From NCBI GenBank assembly GCA_013388555.1, contig JACAFD010000063.1, forward strand, positions 1-34,894: a stretch of 34,894 bases of DNA, written 5' to 3'. The stretch's first letter is position 1. Each line of letters opens with the position of its first letter. A program made the translations under genes and the position numbers. The notes beneath the pieces are model-generated. The model searched no databases. It was not told the origin of the DNA and saw only the letters and a list, made by a program, of their open reading frames with translations. Shown here piece by piece: positions 24,143 through 31,836 of the stretch. Source of the DNA: Nitrospirota bacterium. Lineage in GTDB: Bacteria > Nitrospirota > Nitrospiria > Nitrospirales > Nitrospiraceae.

Positions 24143-25143
24143 TGGCCATTCCAGCGAGAGCGACTTGTCGTCTCTCCGAGAAGCAAGTCTGTTTCAAGCC
24201 TGTTGTTGTGATAGTTGGCCCGACGGCTGTGGGGAAGAGCCGCATCGCGGTCGAGGTGGCCAAGGCTTTCGAGACCGAGGTGCTCACGGCAGATTCCCGT
24301 CAGGTCTATCGTGGGATGGATATTGGGACAGATAAGCCGATCCCCGAGGAGCGCCAGGGGGTTCCCCATCGACTGATCGATCTCGTCAGTCCTGGCGAGT
24401 CATTTAATGCGGGTGTGTATCGGCGGCAGGCACTGGATGAGATCGAGCGCCTTTATAAAGACCGTCGCCTTCCTCTGGTAGTGGGTGGCACAGGGCTTTA
24501 CGTGAGGACCCTCCTTAAGGGCTTGTGTGGCGCACCACCGTCCGACCCAATTCTGAGGGAGGCCCTGCGGCAGGAAGCGAAAAACGAAGGACCCGATGGC
24601 CTTTATGCAAGACTCGTTGCTGTCGATCCAATGGGTGCGGCCCGATTGCATCCCCGCGATGAATCGAAGGTGATTCGTGCATTGGAGGTGTACCAGTTAT
24701 CCGGTCGTCGGATGTCTGACTTTCAGCAGGAACATGGGTTTGCCGAGCGGCCGTTTTCTCCTTTGATCATCGGTTTGAACCGGGATCGCGATGCGCTGTA
24801 TCGGCGTATCGAGGACCGTATCGATTGGCAACTGGCTCATGGTTTGGTAGAAGAAACGAAGCAGCTTCTAGCACAGGGGTGTGGATATGACAGTGGGGCC
24901 ATGAAGGGCTTGGGGTATCGTCAGGTGGCAGAGCACCTGGCCGGTGAGTATGATGCTGCTGAAATGGTTCGCCGGTTCAAAAGGGACACGAGACAATATG
25001 CGAAACGACAGCTGACGTGGTTTCGAAAGGAACCGGGGATTCAATGGTTGACAATTGGGGAGTCGGAGTCGGCCCAGCACACGGCGTCCCTGGTGATCGG
25101 ATCAATGGCTCAGTTTCTCGCTACACTTGAGGAGCAGGAATGA
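24139..25143 (+). CDS. miaA: tRNA dimethylallyltransferase MiaA
   Basis: 334 residues. It transfers a dimethylallyl group to A37 of tRNAs reading U-starting codons. The P-loop GPTAVGKS (27-34), DSRQVYRGMDIGTDKP (53-68), VGGTGLY (about 115-121) and the C-terminal KRDTRQYAKRQLTWFR are diagnostic. The N-terminus carries about 20 extra residues; a start at 24139 overlaps the mutL stop (ATGA). The mutL-miaA order is common in bacteria. The stop overlaps mtnP by 4 bases, so three unrelated functions share one translationally coupled unit. Confidence 0.96.
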   Translation: MMAIPARATCRLSEKQVCFKPVVVIVGPTAVGKSRIAVEVAKAFETEVLTADSRQVYRGMDIGTDKPIPEERQGVPHRLIDLVSPGESFNAGVYRRQALDEIERLYKDRRLPLVVGGTGLYVRTLLKGLCGAPPSDPILREALRQEAKNEGPDGLYARLVAVDPMGAARLHPRDESKVIRALEVYQLSGRRMSDFQQEHGFAERPFSPLIIGLNRDRDALYRRIEDRIDWQLAHGLVEETKQLLAQGCGYDSGAMKGLGYRQVAEHLAGEYDAAEMVRRFKRDTRQYAKRQLTWFRKEPGIQWLTIGESESAQHTASLVIGSMAQFLATLEEQE

Positions 25144-26039
25144 CACGACAGGGAGACAGCGGACGTGCAGACATCGGCATCATCGGTGGCAGTGGGTTGT
25201 ACGACATCGAGGGGCTTCGGAAGGTCACGGAACGCTCGGTCAAGACTCCTTTTGGAGCTCCCTCGGATAAGGTGATGCTCGGGGAGCTGGAAGGGGTTCG
25301 TATCGCATTTCTCTCTAGGCATGGGCGTGGGCATCGGGTCAATCCTTCGGAGATCAACTATCGCGCCAATATTTATGCGCTCAAGTTTCTCGGGGTTCGG
25401 CGGGTAATTTCCGTGAGCGCGGTGGGTAGTATGAAGGAGTCGATCAAGCCCGGGGACGTGGTGTTGCCTGATCAATTTATTGATCTCACTAAGCGGCGGG
25501 TGTCAACCTTCTTTGAGGGCGGGATTGTCGCCCATGTGGCATTTGGCGATCCGGTCTGCGCCTCGCTCGGTTCCGCACTGTTGGAAGCAGCCCGTATGGT
25601 CGGCGCCACGGTGCACCAGGGCGGCGTCTATCTTTGCATCGAAGGGCCGCAGTTTTCGACCAAAGGGGAGTCCAGGCTGTATCGTCAGTGGGGTGCGAGC
25701 GTGATCGGGATGACAAATCTTCCTGAGGCTAAACTTGCGCGGGAGGCAGAGCTCTGTTACTCCACGGTGGCCTTGGCGACAGATTACGATTGTTGGCATG
25801 AGACGGAAGAGGCCGTCACCGTCGAGGCGATCCTGACCACGCTTCGTCAGAATGTCGCGCTGGCTAAGGGACTGTTGCGGACGGTGTTGCCCTTGGTGGG
25901 CGAGGCCAAGGCCTGCAGCTGTCAGCGCGCGTTGCAGGATGCCATTATCACAGCCCCGGACCGGATGCCTGCCTCGCTCAGACGAAAACTGGCTTTGTTG
26001 ATGAAGCGGGTTGTTCCGGTCAAGAAAGGGATTCGTTAA
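25140..26039 (+). CDS. mtnP: S-methyl-5'-thioadenosine phosphorylase
   Basis: 299 residues of the purine nucleoside phosphorylase family, MTAP branch. It splits methylthioadenosine with phosphate into adenine and methylthioribose-1-phosphate. Motifs are IGIIGGSGLYDIEGL near the start, SRHGRGH, NYRANIYALKFLGV, SAVGSMKESIKPGDVVLPDQ, IEGPQFSTKGES, GMTNLPEAKLAREAELCYS and ATDYDCWH. The Asp in TDYDCW is typical of adenine-specific enzymes. MTA is a by-product of S-adenosylmethionine use. It overlaps miaA and lies 3 bases before the sugar kinase gene. Confidence 0.95.
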   Translation: MTRQGDSGRADIGIIGGSGLYDIEGLRKVTERSVKTPFGAPSDKVMLGELEGVRIAFLSRHGRGHRVNPSEINYRANIYALKFLGVRRVISVSAVGSMKESIKPGDVVLPDQFIDLTKRRVSTFFEGGIVAHVAFGDPVCASLGSALLEAARMVGATVHQGGVYLCIEGPQFSTKGESRLYRQWGASVIGMTNLPEAKLAREAELCYSTVALATDYDCWHETEEAVTVEAILTTLRQNVALAKGLLRTVLPLVGEAKACSCQRALQDAIITAPDRMPASLRRKLALLMKRVVPVKKGIR

Positions 26040-26042
26040 GTT

Positions 26043-26957
26043 ATGGGGAAGTTGCTCGTCGTCGGTTCAGTCGCATTAGACACGGTGAAAACACCCTTCG
26101 GGGAAGTCAGTGAGGTCCTTGGAGGTTCGGCCACCTATTTTTCAACTGCGGCCAGCTATTTTACCAGCGTCGATCTCATCGCAGTTGTGGGAGAGGATTT
26201 CCCTCCACAACACCTGGCCTTCCTCAAGAGCCGTGGCATCGACGTGACGGGGTTGGAGCGGAGGTCCGGGGCGACATTTCGATGGAAAGGAGAGTACACG
26301 CATCAGTTGAACGAAGCGCACACGCTCGATACGAAACTCAACGTGTTTGAAACCTTTCGACCAAAGATTCCCGATGCCTATCGATCCCCGGATCTATTGT
26401 TTCTCGGCAATATCGATCCGGAGCTGCAATTGGATGTGTTGCAGAAGATTTCACGTCCGCCCTTGGTCGCGTGCGATACGATGAACTTTTGGATCAATGG
26501 CAAGCGAGATGCGTTGTGGCGGGTTTTGGAGCAAGTCGATATTCTGATCATTAACGACGGGGAGGCCCGGGCGCTCGGCGAAGATTCGAATCTGGTGAAG
26601 GTCGCACAAAAAGTCCTCGCGCGTGGGCCCAAGCATCTCATCATCAAGCGTGGGGAATATGGAGTGTTGATGTTCAATGAGAAGCAGGTGTTCGGAGCTC
26701 CGGCCTTTCCGCTTGAAGACGTGCGCGATCCAACCGGTGCGGGGGATACCTTCGCCGGCGGTTTCCTGGGCTACTTGACGGCGACCGGCAATCGTTCGGT
26801 CGAGGCCTTTAAACAAGCGATTATCTTCGGGAGCGTCATGGCATCATTTACTGTAGAAGCCTTTAGTCTTGACCGTTTGAGAATCCTAGATTACAAAGAG
26901 ATTCAAGAGCGGTTTCGAGCCTTTAAGCAGTTGACTCATTTCGAGGACATTTCGTGA
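26043..26957 (+). CDS. PfkB-family carbohydrate/nucleoside kinase
   Basis: 304 residues. The ribokinase fold begins KLLVVGSVALDTVKTPFG and EVLGGSATYFSTAASYF. The anion-hole and catalytic motif DPTGAGDTFAGGFLGYL (about 229-245) includes the base Asp. It phosphorylates a hydroxymethyl group of a sugar or nucleoside; the substrate cannot be read from sequence. Being directly after mtnP, adenosine or a product of adenosine salvage is an attractive candidate, but this is inference. Its stop overlaps the next gene by 4 bases. Confidence 0.88.
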   Translation: MGKLLVVGSVALDTVKTPFGEVSEVLGGSATYFSTAASYFTSVDLIAVVGEDFPPQHLAFLKSRGIDVTGLERRSGATFRWKGEYTHQLNEAHTLDTKLNVFETFRPKIPDAYRSPDLLFLGNIDPELQLDVLQKISRPPLVACDTMNFWINGKRDALWRVLEQVDILIINDGEARALGEDSNLVKVAQKVLARGPKHLIIKRGEYGVLMFNEKQVFGAPAFPLEDVRDPTGAGDTFAGGFLGYLTATGNRSVEAFKQAIIFGSVMASFTVEAFSLDRLRILDYKEIQERFRAFKQLTHFEDIS

Positions 26958-27643
26958 CGCAAATTCGCTTTGCCTGTTCGATTGTTCGGCCATTCGCGTG
27001 TCCGTTGCTTGTGTTAGCCTTGTTCATCGGATGGTTACCCGGCTGTGCGACCTCGGAAGGCTCAGTCCAGAAATCAAAAGGATATTACCAGGAAGGCATC
27101 GCGAGTCTGGATCAAGATCAGCAGAAGGCGTTTGTGTCGTTCCAGAAGGCAGCGCAGCTCGACCCCAACAACAAAGAAGCGCGATATGGGCTCGGCCATA
27201 TTCTGGCGCTGCAGGGTAAATTGCCTCAAGCCGAAGAAGAATTCAGAGCCGCGACGAAGCTCGATGACAGTTACTCGGAAGCATACACGTATCTGGGCCA
27301 GGTCTTGGAAAAACAGGGGCGATGGACAGAAGCGATAACCGCATTCCGTCAAGCACTGACCAATCCCTTGTATGGAACTCCGGACCTGGCCCGGTTCCAT
27401 CTGGGCCGGGCGCTGGCTCACGAAGGTGATTATCAGGGTGCGATGGAAGCATTTGAGGACGCCTTAGTGGTCAATCCACCAAATATTCCACCGGCGTTGT
27501 TACAGTTGGAGCTGGGGCGTACGTATTACAAGCTGGGATTTGAACGACGCTCACGGGAAGCCCTGACCAAGGTGACGACTCTCGACAAGAGCGGCGAGTA
27601 TGCCGCCGTCGCGAAGGAACTCCTGACAAGGATCAAGCCATAG
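26954..27643 (+). CDS. TPR lipoprotein, PilF/PilW-like
   Basis: 229 residues. A signal ending LPGC (Cys31) precedes four to five tetratricopeptide repeats (about 42-225), for example AFVSFQKAAQLDPNNKEARYG and AITAFRQAL...YGTPDLARFHLG. The pattern of repeats and the position just before a rodZ-like gene match PilF/PilW, the outer-membrane lipoprotein that helps assemble the type IV pilus secretin. No other pilus gene is visible here, so a general assembly role is possible. The start overlaps the kinase stop by 4 bases. Confidence 0.8.
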   Translation: MTQIRFACSIVRPFACPLLVLALFIGWLPGCATSEGSVQKSKGYYQEGIASLDQDQQKAFVSFQKAAQLDPNNKEARYGLGHILALQGKLPQAEEEFRAATKLDDSYSEAYTYLGQVLEKQGRWTEAITAFRQALTNPLYGTPDLARFHLGRALAHEGDYQGAMEAFEDALVVNPPNIPPALLQLELGRTYYKLGFERRSREALTKVTTLDKSGEYAAVAKELLTRIKP

Positions 27644-27653
27644 AGAGACACCC

Positions 27654-28586
27654 ATGGAATCGATCGGCGAATTTTTCAGACAGGTGCGAGAAACGAAGGG
27701 GCTCACCATCGACGAAGTCGCATCTAAGACGCGAATTCGAACTGATTTTGTGAAGGCCTTAGAAGATGGGAACTTCGCCAAGTTGCCCGATCAAGTGTTT
27801 GCGCGAGGCTTTGTCCGGTCCTATGCCCGGTCCCTTGGGCTTGATGAAGACGATGCGATCCACCGGTTCGCTCAATCGGCAGGCACGTACTACGACAAAC
27901 AAGCCGAGCGAGAACGTTTGCGAGTCAGGCAGGCGGAAGAAGAACGGAAGCGACAAGTCAATCGAAAAGCTGTCGCAATCGCGATTGGTCTCGCAATTCT
28001 CACGCTCATCTTTCTGTTAAGCCGCGAACAGTCGTCGCTGCTCGTCCGGCGTTCGAGCATAGATCCCGCTCCTTCCGCATCCAAGCGAACCGCTCCACCG
28101 GCTCCAGAATCTCAGGATACGCCACCGAGCCAGCTGGCCGAAGAGATTCTTCCGACTCCCAAGACTAAGCCGAACGAGTCCCCGGTCTTGTCATCTGAGG
28201 TGAGTGCGGGGAATCGTGCTGAGTCAGTGACGAAGCCAGCATCTACAGCGCCGACTGCTCCGGTGCTAGGGGCTCCGAGCCCTTCGTCACCGGGGAGTGA
28301 CGGGCCCCTGGGCGGGATTTCACTCGAGGGGTCAGAAGCAACAGAGGGGCAACTGGCGCTGGAGCTTGAAGCGATAGAGTTGAGTTGGGTCGTCGTTCAA
28401 ATCGATGGTGGTAGCCCCCAAGAGGTCTTGCTCAGACCTGGAGAAAAGGCCGCATGGAAAGGTCAGGACCAGTTTATCTTGACGCTTGGTAATGCAGGGG
28501 GGGTCAAGGCCGAACTCAATGGTGTACCGCAAAAGCCCTTCGGCCCGAGTGGCAAAGTCGCACGCGATATCGTTATCAAGCGCTAA
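27654..28586 (+). CDS. RodZ-like helix-turn-helix membrane protein
   Basis: 310 residues. An N-terminal Cro/CI-type helix-turn-helix (about 1-70) contains LRETKGLTIDEVASKTRI-like features (here VRETKGLTIDEVA) and VFARGFVRSYARSLGLD, which is very typical of RodZ. A charged segment, one membrane helix (about 106-123), a Pro/Ser/Thr-rich periplasmic linker (130-225) and a C-terminal DUF4115-like domain (about 232-310) follow. RodZ links MreB filaments to the elongasome and sets rod shape. The gene lies 10 bases after the PilF-like gene; a pilF-rodZ neighbourhood is known in Proteobacteria. Confidence 0.88.
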   Translation: MESIGEFFRQVRETKGLTIDEVASKTRIRTDFVKALEDGNFAKLPDQVFARGFVRSYARSLGLDEDDAIHRFAQSAGTYYDKQAERERLRVRQAEEERKRQVNRKAVAIAIGLAILTLIFLLSREQSSLLVRRSSIDPAPSASKRTAPPAPESQDTPPSQLAEEILPTPKTKPNESPVLSSEVSAGNRAESVTKPASTAPTAPVLGAPSPSSPGSDGPLGGISLEGSEATEGQLALELEAIELSWVVVQIDGGSPQEVLLRPGEKAAWKGQDQFILTLGNAGGVKAELNGVPQKPFGPSGKVARDIVIKR

Positions 28587-28660
28587 TCTTTCGCCAGCAT
28601 TGTCTCTCCAGTCACACAGCACAAGTTTCTCCGATACCTATCTTAGTCGCCCTCTCTTTA

Positions 28661-28691
28661 CCCACATCCGAGCATACTCGGGTTTTGTGGG
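28661..28691 (+). terminator. Putative terminator after the rodZ-like gene
   Basis: CCGAG-CATA-CTCGG (28668-28681) is extended by CCCACA (28661-28666) with TGTGGG (28686-28691), with GTTTT after the inner stem. It lies 75 bases past the stop codon. Confidence 0.5.
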
Positions 28692-28994
28692 AGGTCGTCT
28701 TGTCTTTTCCCTCCTAACATCGCACAGGAATATGTTATATGAGGGATGGGGCGTGGCAGCAGGGACTGAGGCGCAATGGTGCCACCTTTTTAAGTTTTCT
28801 GATATTTATGGTAAGAGGGCACTCGTAAGTAGCTGGAATAATGTATCTCACTGTGTGTATGTTCTGGCACGAGCTTTGATTCTTTTCTGTCATAAGCTAA
28901 AGACAGCCGTCGCAAAGGGAAGGGAGTATGAGACCGGGAATGGTCGTGAATGTGAAATGGGGCTGTGAGGGCATACCGGAACGCGGCGGATTGC
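28692..28994 (+). other. Intergenic region with possible structured RNA/DNA element
   Basis: No credible gene is present. Between 28887 and 28966 several short helices can form: CTGTC (28887-28891) with GACAG (28902-28906), or alternatively ACAGCC (28903-28908) with GGCTGT (28961-28966), plus GACC (28932-28935) with GGTC (28942-28945). The unpaired segment CGCAAAGGGAAGGG lies between. Because GACAG and ACAGCC overlap, the two pairings are mutually exclusive. The stretch lies upstream of the cytochrome promoter, so it would only be in RNA if an earlier start is used. Confidence 0.35.
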
Positions 28995-29024
28995 TTGACA
29001 TGAGTGGAAAGCCATTGCTATATT
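28995..29024 (+). promoter_or_regulatory. Strong promoter of the cytochrome c gene
   Basis: A perfect TTGACA (28995-29000), an 18-base spacer ending in TTGC, and TATATT (29019-29024). Initiation near 29031 gives a leader of about 85 bases with an AAAGGAGG Shine-Dalgarno. It is the best consensus promoter in the window. Confidence 0.75.
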
Positions 29025-29115
29025 CGCCCGCGTTTTATCGCTTTGATGTGGATCTTAGGAGCAGGGGCCAAAGGCCGAGTGCATGTGCGTGGTTAACCAC
29101 AAAGGAGGAAGTCTG

Positions 29116-29565
29116 ATGGGGTATTTTTCTAAGTTTCTGGGAATCAGCGCAGCGATCATGCTGCTGTCGGTTTCGGCGTACGCAGGCGAAGAGAAAGACC
29201 CACTTAAGGCCCGCGTTCCGGCGGATCAGATGGCTGACGCGAGGGCTATGAAGAATCCGGTTGCCGTGACACCGGAAACCATTGCCAAAGGAAAGGCGAT
29301 ATTCGAGGGGAAGGGCACCTGTTTCAATTGCCATGGTAAGGACGGGGATGGCATGGGTGAGGCTGGTAAGATTTTGAATCCGGCCCCCCGCAATTTTACG
29401 AACTGTAAGTTCCATAAAAAGCGGAAAGATGGTGAGCTTTTCTGGGTGATCAAGAATGGTAGCGCTGGCACAGGTATGGTGCCTTTGATCCCAGCCGCGG
29501 TCACCGAAGAAGAGGCCTGGATGGTCATCAACTATGAGCGGAGCTTCTGCAGAGATAAAGAGTAG
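29116..29565 (+). CDS. Secreted monohaem class I cytochrome c
   Basis: 149 residues from the ATG at 29116, which has AAAGGAGGA 6 bases upstream. The signal peptide ends AYA (residue 23). The haem motif is CFNCH (69-73), with probable distal ligand Met121 in GTGMVPL, and the C-terminal helix EEAWMVINYERSF is typical of small c-type cytochromes. Two further cysteines, Cys97 and Cys145, could form a disulfide. It probably carries electrons in the periplasm; in a nitrite oxidiser it could serve nitrite oxidation or a terminal oxidase, but no partner gene is adjacent. It is monocistronic, with its own strong promoter and terminator. Confidence 0.93.
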   Translation: MGYFSKFLGISAAIMLLSVSAYAGEEKDPLKARVPADQMADARAMKNPVAVTPETIAKGKAIFEGKGTCFNCHGKDGDGMGEAGKILNPAPRNFTNCKFHKKRKDGELFWVIKNGSAGTGMVPLIPAAVTEEEAWMVINYERSFCRDKE

Positions 29566-29586
29566 TCTTGCCCTAGCTGCAGTTCA

Positions 29587-29622
29587 AGAGGGTGGAGGAT
29601 CGTATCCTCCACCCTCTATTTT
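29587..29622 (+). terminator. Rho-independent terminator of the cytochrome c gene
   Basis: A perfect 14-base stem AGAGGGTGGAGGAT / ATCCTCCACCCTCT (29587-29600 and 29604-29617) with loop CGT, followed by ATTTTG. It lies 21 bases after the stop codon. Confidence 0.9.
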
Positions 29623-29678
29623 GTCTTCCTCGTCTTCGAACCGTGTGATGCGGGCTCATTCTCAGTTTTAGCAGCCGC

Positions 29679-31484
29679 TTAGTGCCCTTCAGCACCCTGG
29701 ATCGCAGCAAGCTTGGTCAATATCAAGGCAGCAGAAGGATCAGTTGAGCGGATCGCCGGAACAGTGACCGGACGCTGCTCCTGATTCTGCTGGGTCTTGG
29801 AGGCCCATCGCACTTTCTGGCTGAGATAGGTCACTGTTTCGCCGAGCGTCACGTCGCCATCCCGGTTGGTATCGGCTTCGCCGCGCAGTGCCCGCAGCAG
29901 GTAGTATGTAAACAGGCCATGCCGGTGCAGGTTGTCCTCCAGCCCCTGCCCTAAGTCGCTGGTTCCTATGAGATGGATAATCGAACTTCCGGTAGGATTC
30001 CATTGGGGGAGGGAGGTCTTGGTTCGGTTATTCGGTCCCACAGGCGACACAATACCATCGAACAGAAACAGGGTGTGTTTGGCTTGTAAGCGAGACAGTG
30101 CTGTTTCCAGATGTTTGAGCGGGTACGATCGTGAGGCATCATACGGGGTTAGAAACACTTCTCCCGTTGATGAGACCGAAGCCAGGCCTGCGAAATAGAC
30201 AATGACGATCGCGTCCCTATTCATGTGAGATGGGAGCCAATCCAATAGGGCTTCGTCGATATCCGAGCGCGTCGCTTTCCAGTCCTGCAGCAAACGGACG
30301 TTGGAGGCAGGCACTCCCCCCAGAGACTGAAAATAGTTCGAGACCATCTCGGCATCCAGGGGAGCGAACTTGCGGGCGACGGCTTGCTGGTCTCGATAGG
30401 ACCCGATTCCAATTGAGATCAAGTAGGTGTGGGGCTGCCGAAACCCCTCTGTTACAGTCGGGACTATATCCACGTCCTCGGGTTTGAGGCCGGACGGTTG
30501 GATCGACAGAGGCAGGGTTTGAGTCGGCGGCTGACTACGGGTTCCTGAATCAGAGACCACCACGTGAATCTCTGCTTTCTGCTGTTGGATAGACTGCGGC
30601 AACGTCGCCACAAATTCGACTGAGCGGGACTGGCCTGGCTGTAGTCCTCCGATCACCACCGTGGTGGTCGGAAATTGGGCGAGTACCCAGTCGGTACCCT
30701 TCAAGGTCGCAGTGACACCCTGAAGCTCCTGTTCTCCTCCGTTCATAAGACCGATGCGCACGAGAAGGCGCTCGCCTCCCTCAAAGACCAAATTGCCGTT
30801 CTCGTCCAGCACAGTGGCCTTGAACGAGAGCGCCGATCGAGGGCTATCGGCCGCTGCTAACTGGATCCGCGCGACGCGCATGAATTGCGTTGAGAGGGCG
30901 ATCCCAGCGTCATGCACAAACTCCCCCATATTGCCGTAATCGCATCGGCGGACACTCGGTTCTGAAATAAGTCGTTGGTGGTGTGTGACGGACAGGGTCT
31001 GCTGGCCAAGTTCCTTTCCCGCAGCATCCTTAAAGGTTAAGAGTGTTTCGATGGCTATGTCCGCAGGCACCCGGTCGTAGACACTATCGGTCCAGAGTTT
31101 GAGGCTCGAGCGTTGGAGCGTGAGCACAATTTCCGTGTCGGGCCGGCTCGGCGCGGCAATTCCGCCATCGATAGTCACGGCCGCAAAGGTTTGGGAAGCC
31201 GCGTCAATCAGGATCGATGCGAGCTCTTCTCCCGCGTGAAGTTCGCGCGGGCTATTGCACCCATCGATATATGGCATCTTGAGATTGGTGAAGGAGGGGT
31301 CGAATGTCAGCTTGATGGAGTTGGCCAGACGCGGGCCCATATCAGGTAAGGGGGTTCGCTGAAACATCGAAGTCACCTTCTCACACCCCCACAGGCCACT
31401 CATGGTAATGAGGAAACACAAGAGGAGGGCACCATGCACTGTGAGTCGTTGAGATGAGCCTGTTGTGTGTCGTTCGAAGAGCAT
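29679..31484 (-). CDS. Lipoprotein with catalytically dead caspase-like (C14) domain
   Basis: 601 residues. A signal ends in LWGC (Cys34). Residues 45-210 form an unrecognised N-terminal domain; 215-315 look like an Ig/CARDB-type beta module (VLDENGNLVFEGGERLLVRIGLMN). Residues 352-560 have the caspase-like order: YLISIGIGSY, DAEMVSNYF, a first catalytic strand, a second catalytic strand, HRHGLFTYYLLRALRGEAD. In active C14 peptidases the strands end in a GHG His and a DxCHSG Cys. Here they read YFAGLA (His replaced by Leu434) and DGIVSP (Cys replaced by Ile478), so peptidase activity is unlikely. A calcium-loop-like DTNRDGDVTLGE (538-549) follows. It is presumably periplasmic and membrane-anchored; the role may be binding or scaffolding. 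Confidence 0.85.
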   Translation of the reverse strand: MLFERHTTGSSQRLTVHGALLLCFLITMSGLWGCEKVTSMFQRTPLPDMGPRLANSIKLTFDPSFTNLKMPYIDGCNSPRELHAGEELASILIDAASQTFAAVTIDGGIAAPSRPDTEIVLTLQRSSLKLWTDSVYDRVPADIAIETLLTFKDAAGKELGQQTLSVTHHQRLISEPSVRRCDYGNMGEFVHDAGIALSTQFMRVARIQLAAADSPRSALSFKATVLDENGNLVFEGGERLLVRIGLMNGGEQELQGVTATLKGTDWVLAQFPTTTVVIGGLQPGQSRSVEFVATLPQSIQQQKAEIHVVVSDSGTRSQPPTQTLPLSIQPSGLKPEDVDIVPTVTEGFRQPHTYLISIGIGSYRDQQAVARKFAPLDAEMVSNYFQSLGGVPASNVRLLQDWKATRSDIDEALLDWLPSHMNRDAIVIVYFAGLASVSSTGEVFLTPYDASRSYPLKHLETALSRLQAKHTLFLFDGIVSPVGPNNRTKTSLPQWNPTGSSIIHLIGTSDLGQGLEDNLHRHGLFTYYLLRALRGEADTNRDGDVTLGETVTYLSQKVRWASKTQQNQEQRPVTVPAIRSTDPSAALILTKLAAIQGAEGH

Positions 31485-31836
31485 GACCTAGCTCGCAGGA
31501 TTCATGATGGTGTATTGTAAAACCTCGGAGTTGCGTCGTGAGACCTGTACGCCGAGACCAGGGGACTGGACCAACAAGAAAAGCGCCCGTCCCCAACAGG
31601 GTTGGGCTACGGGAATGCAACCCGGGACCGTACCGAAATGTCTGACTGAATGCAACTTGTCGCTGGGTGATGTGCGTGTGAGAGAGTCTTCAGTAGCTAG
31701 CCTGTCTGAGTAGGGGAACGGGTTCAGCCGAGGAGTTCACGCACAGGCAGATTCAGAAGGAGGGACATAATAAGGGCAAGGGGTGATGATCCCCATGCAT
31801 CATCCGGGTGCGGGGCGGAAGGGCAAACGCGTCTTC
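31485..31836 (-). other. Intergenic region between glycosyltransferase and pseudo-caspase genes
   Basis: No gene is supported. It holds the terminator-like hairpin at 31586-31613 and, on the minus strand near 31530-31535, a TACAAT that could be the -10 of the pseudo-caspase gene, although no good -35 accompanies it. Confidence 0.5.
31577..31613 (-). terminator. Putative terminator on the minus strand
   Basis: On the minus strand CCCGT-AG-CCCAAC, loop CCT, GTTGGG-G-ACGGG (31613-31586) is followed by CGCTTTTCTTG. It lies about 220 bases after the glycosyltransferase stop and before the pseudo-caspase gene, separating the two units. Confidence 0.6.

Noticed and set aside
28887-28966. Cyclic-di-GMP class I riboswitch upstream of the cytochrome gene
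   Set aside because: Only a GCAAAG-like fragment is present. The first conserved GGCAAAC-type segment and the matching three-helix layout are missing, and the promoter lies downstream.
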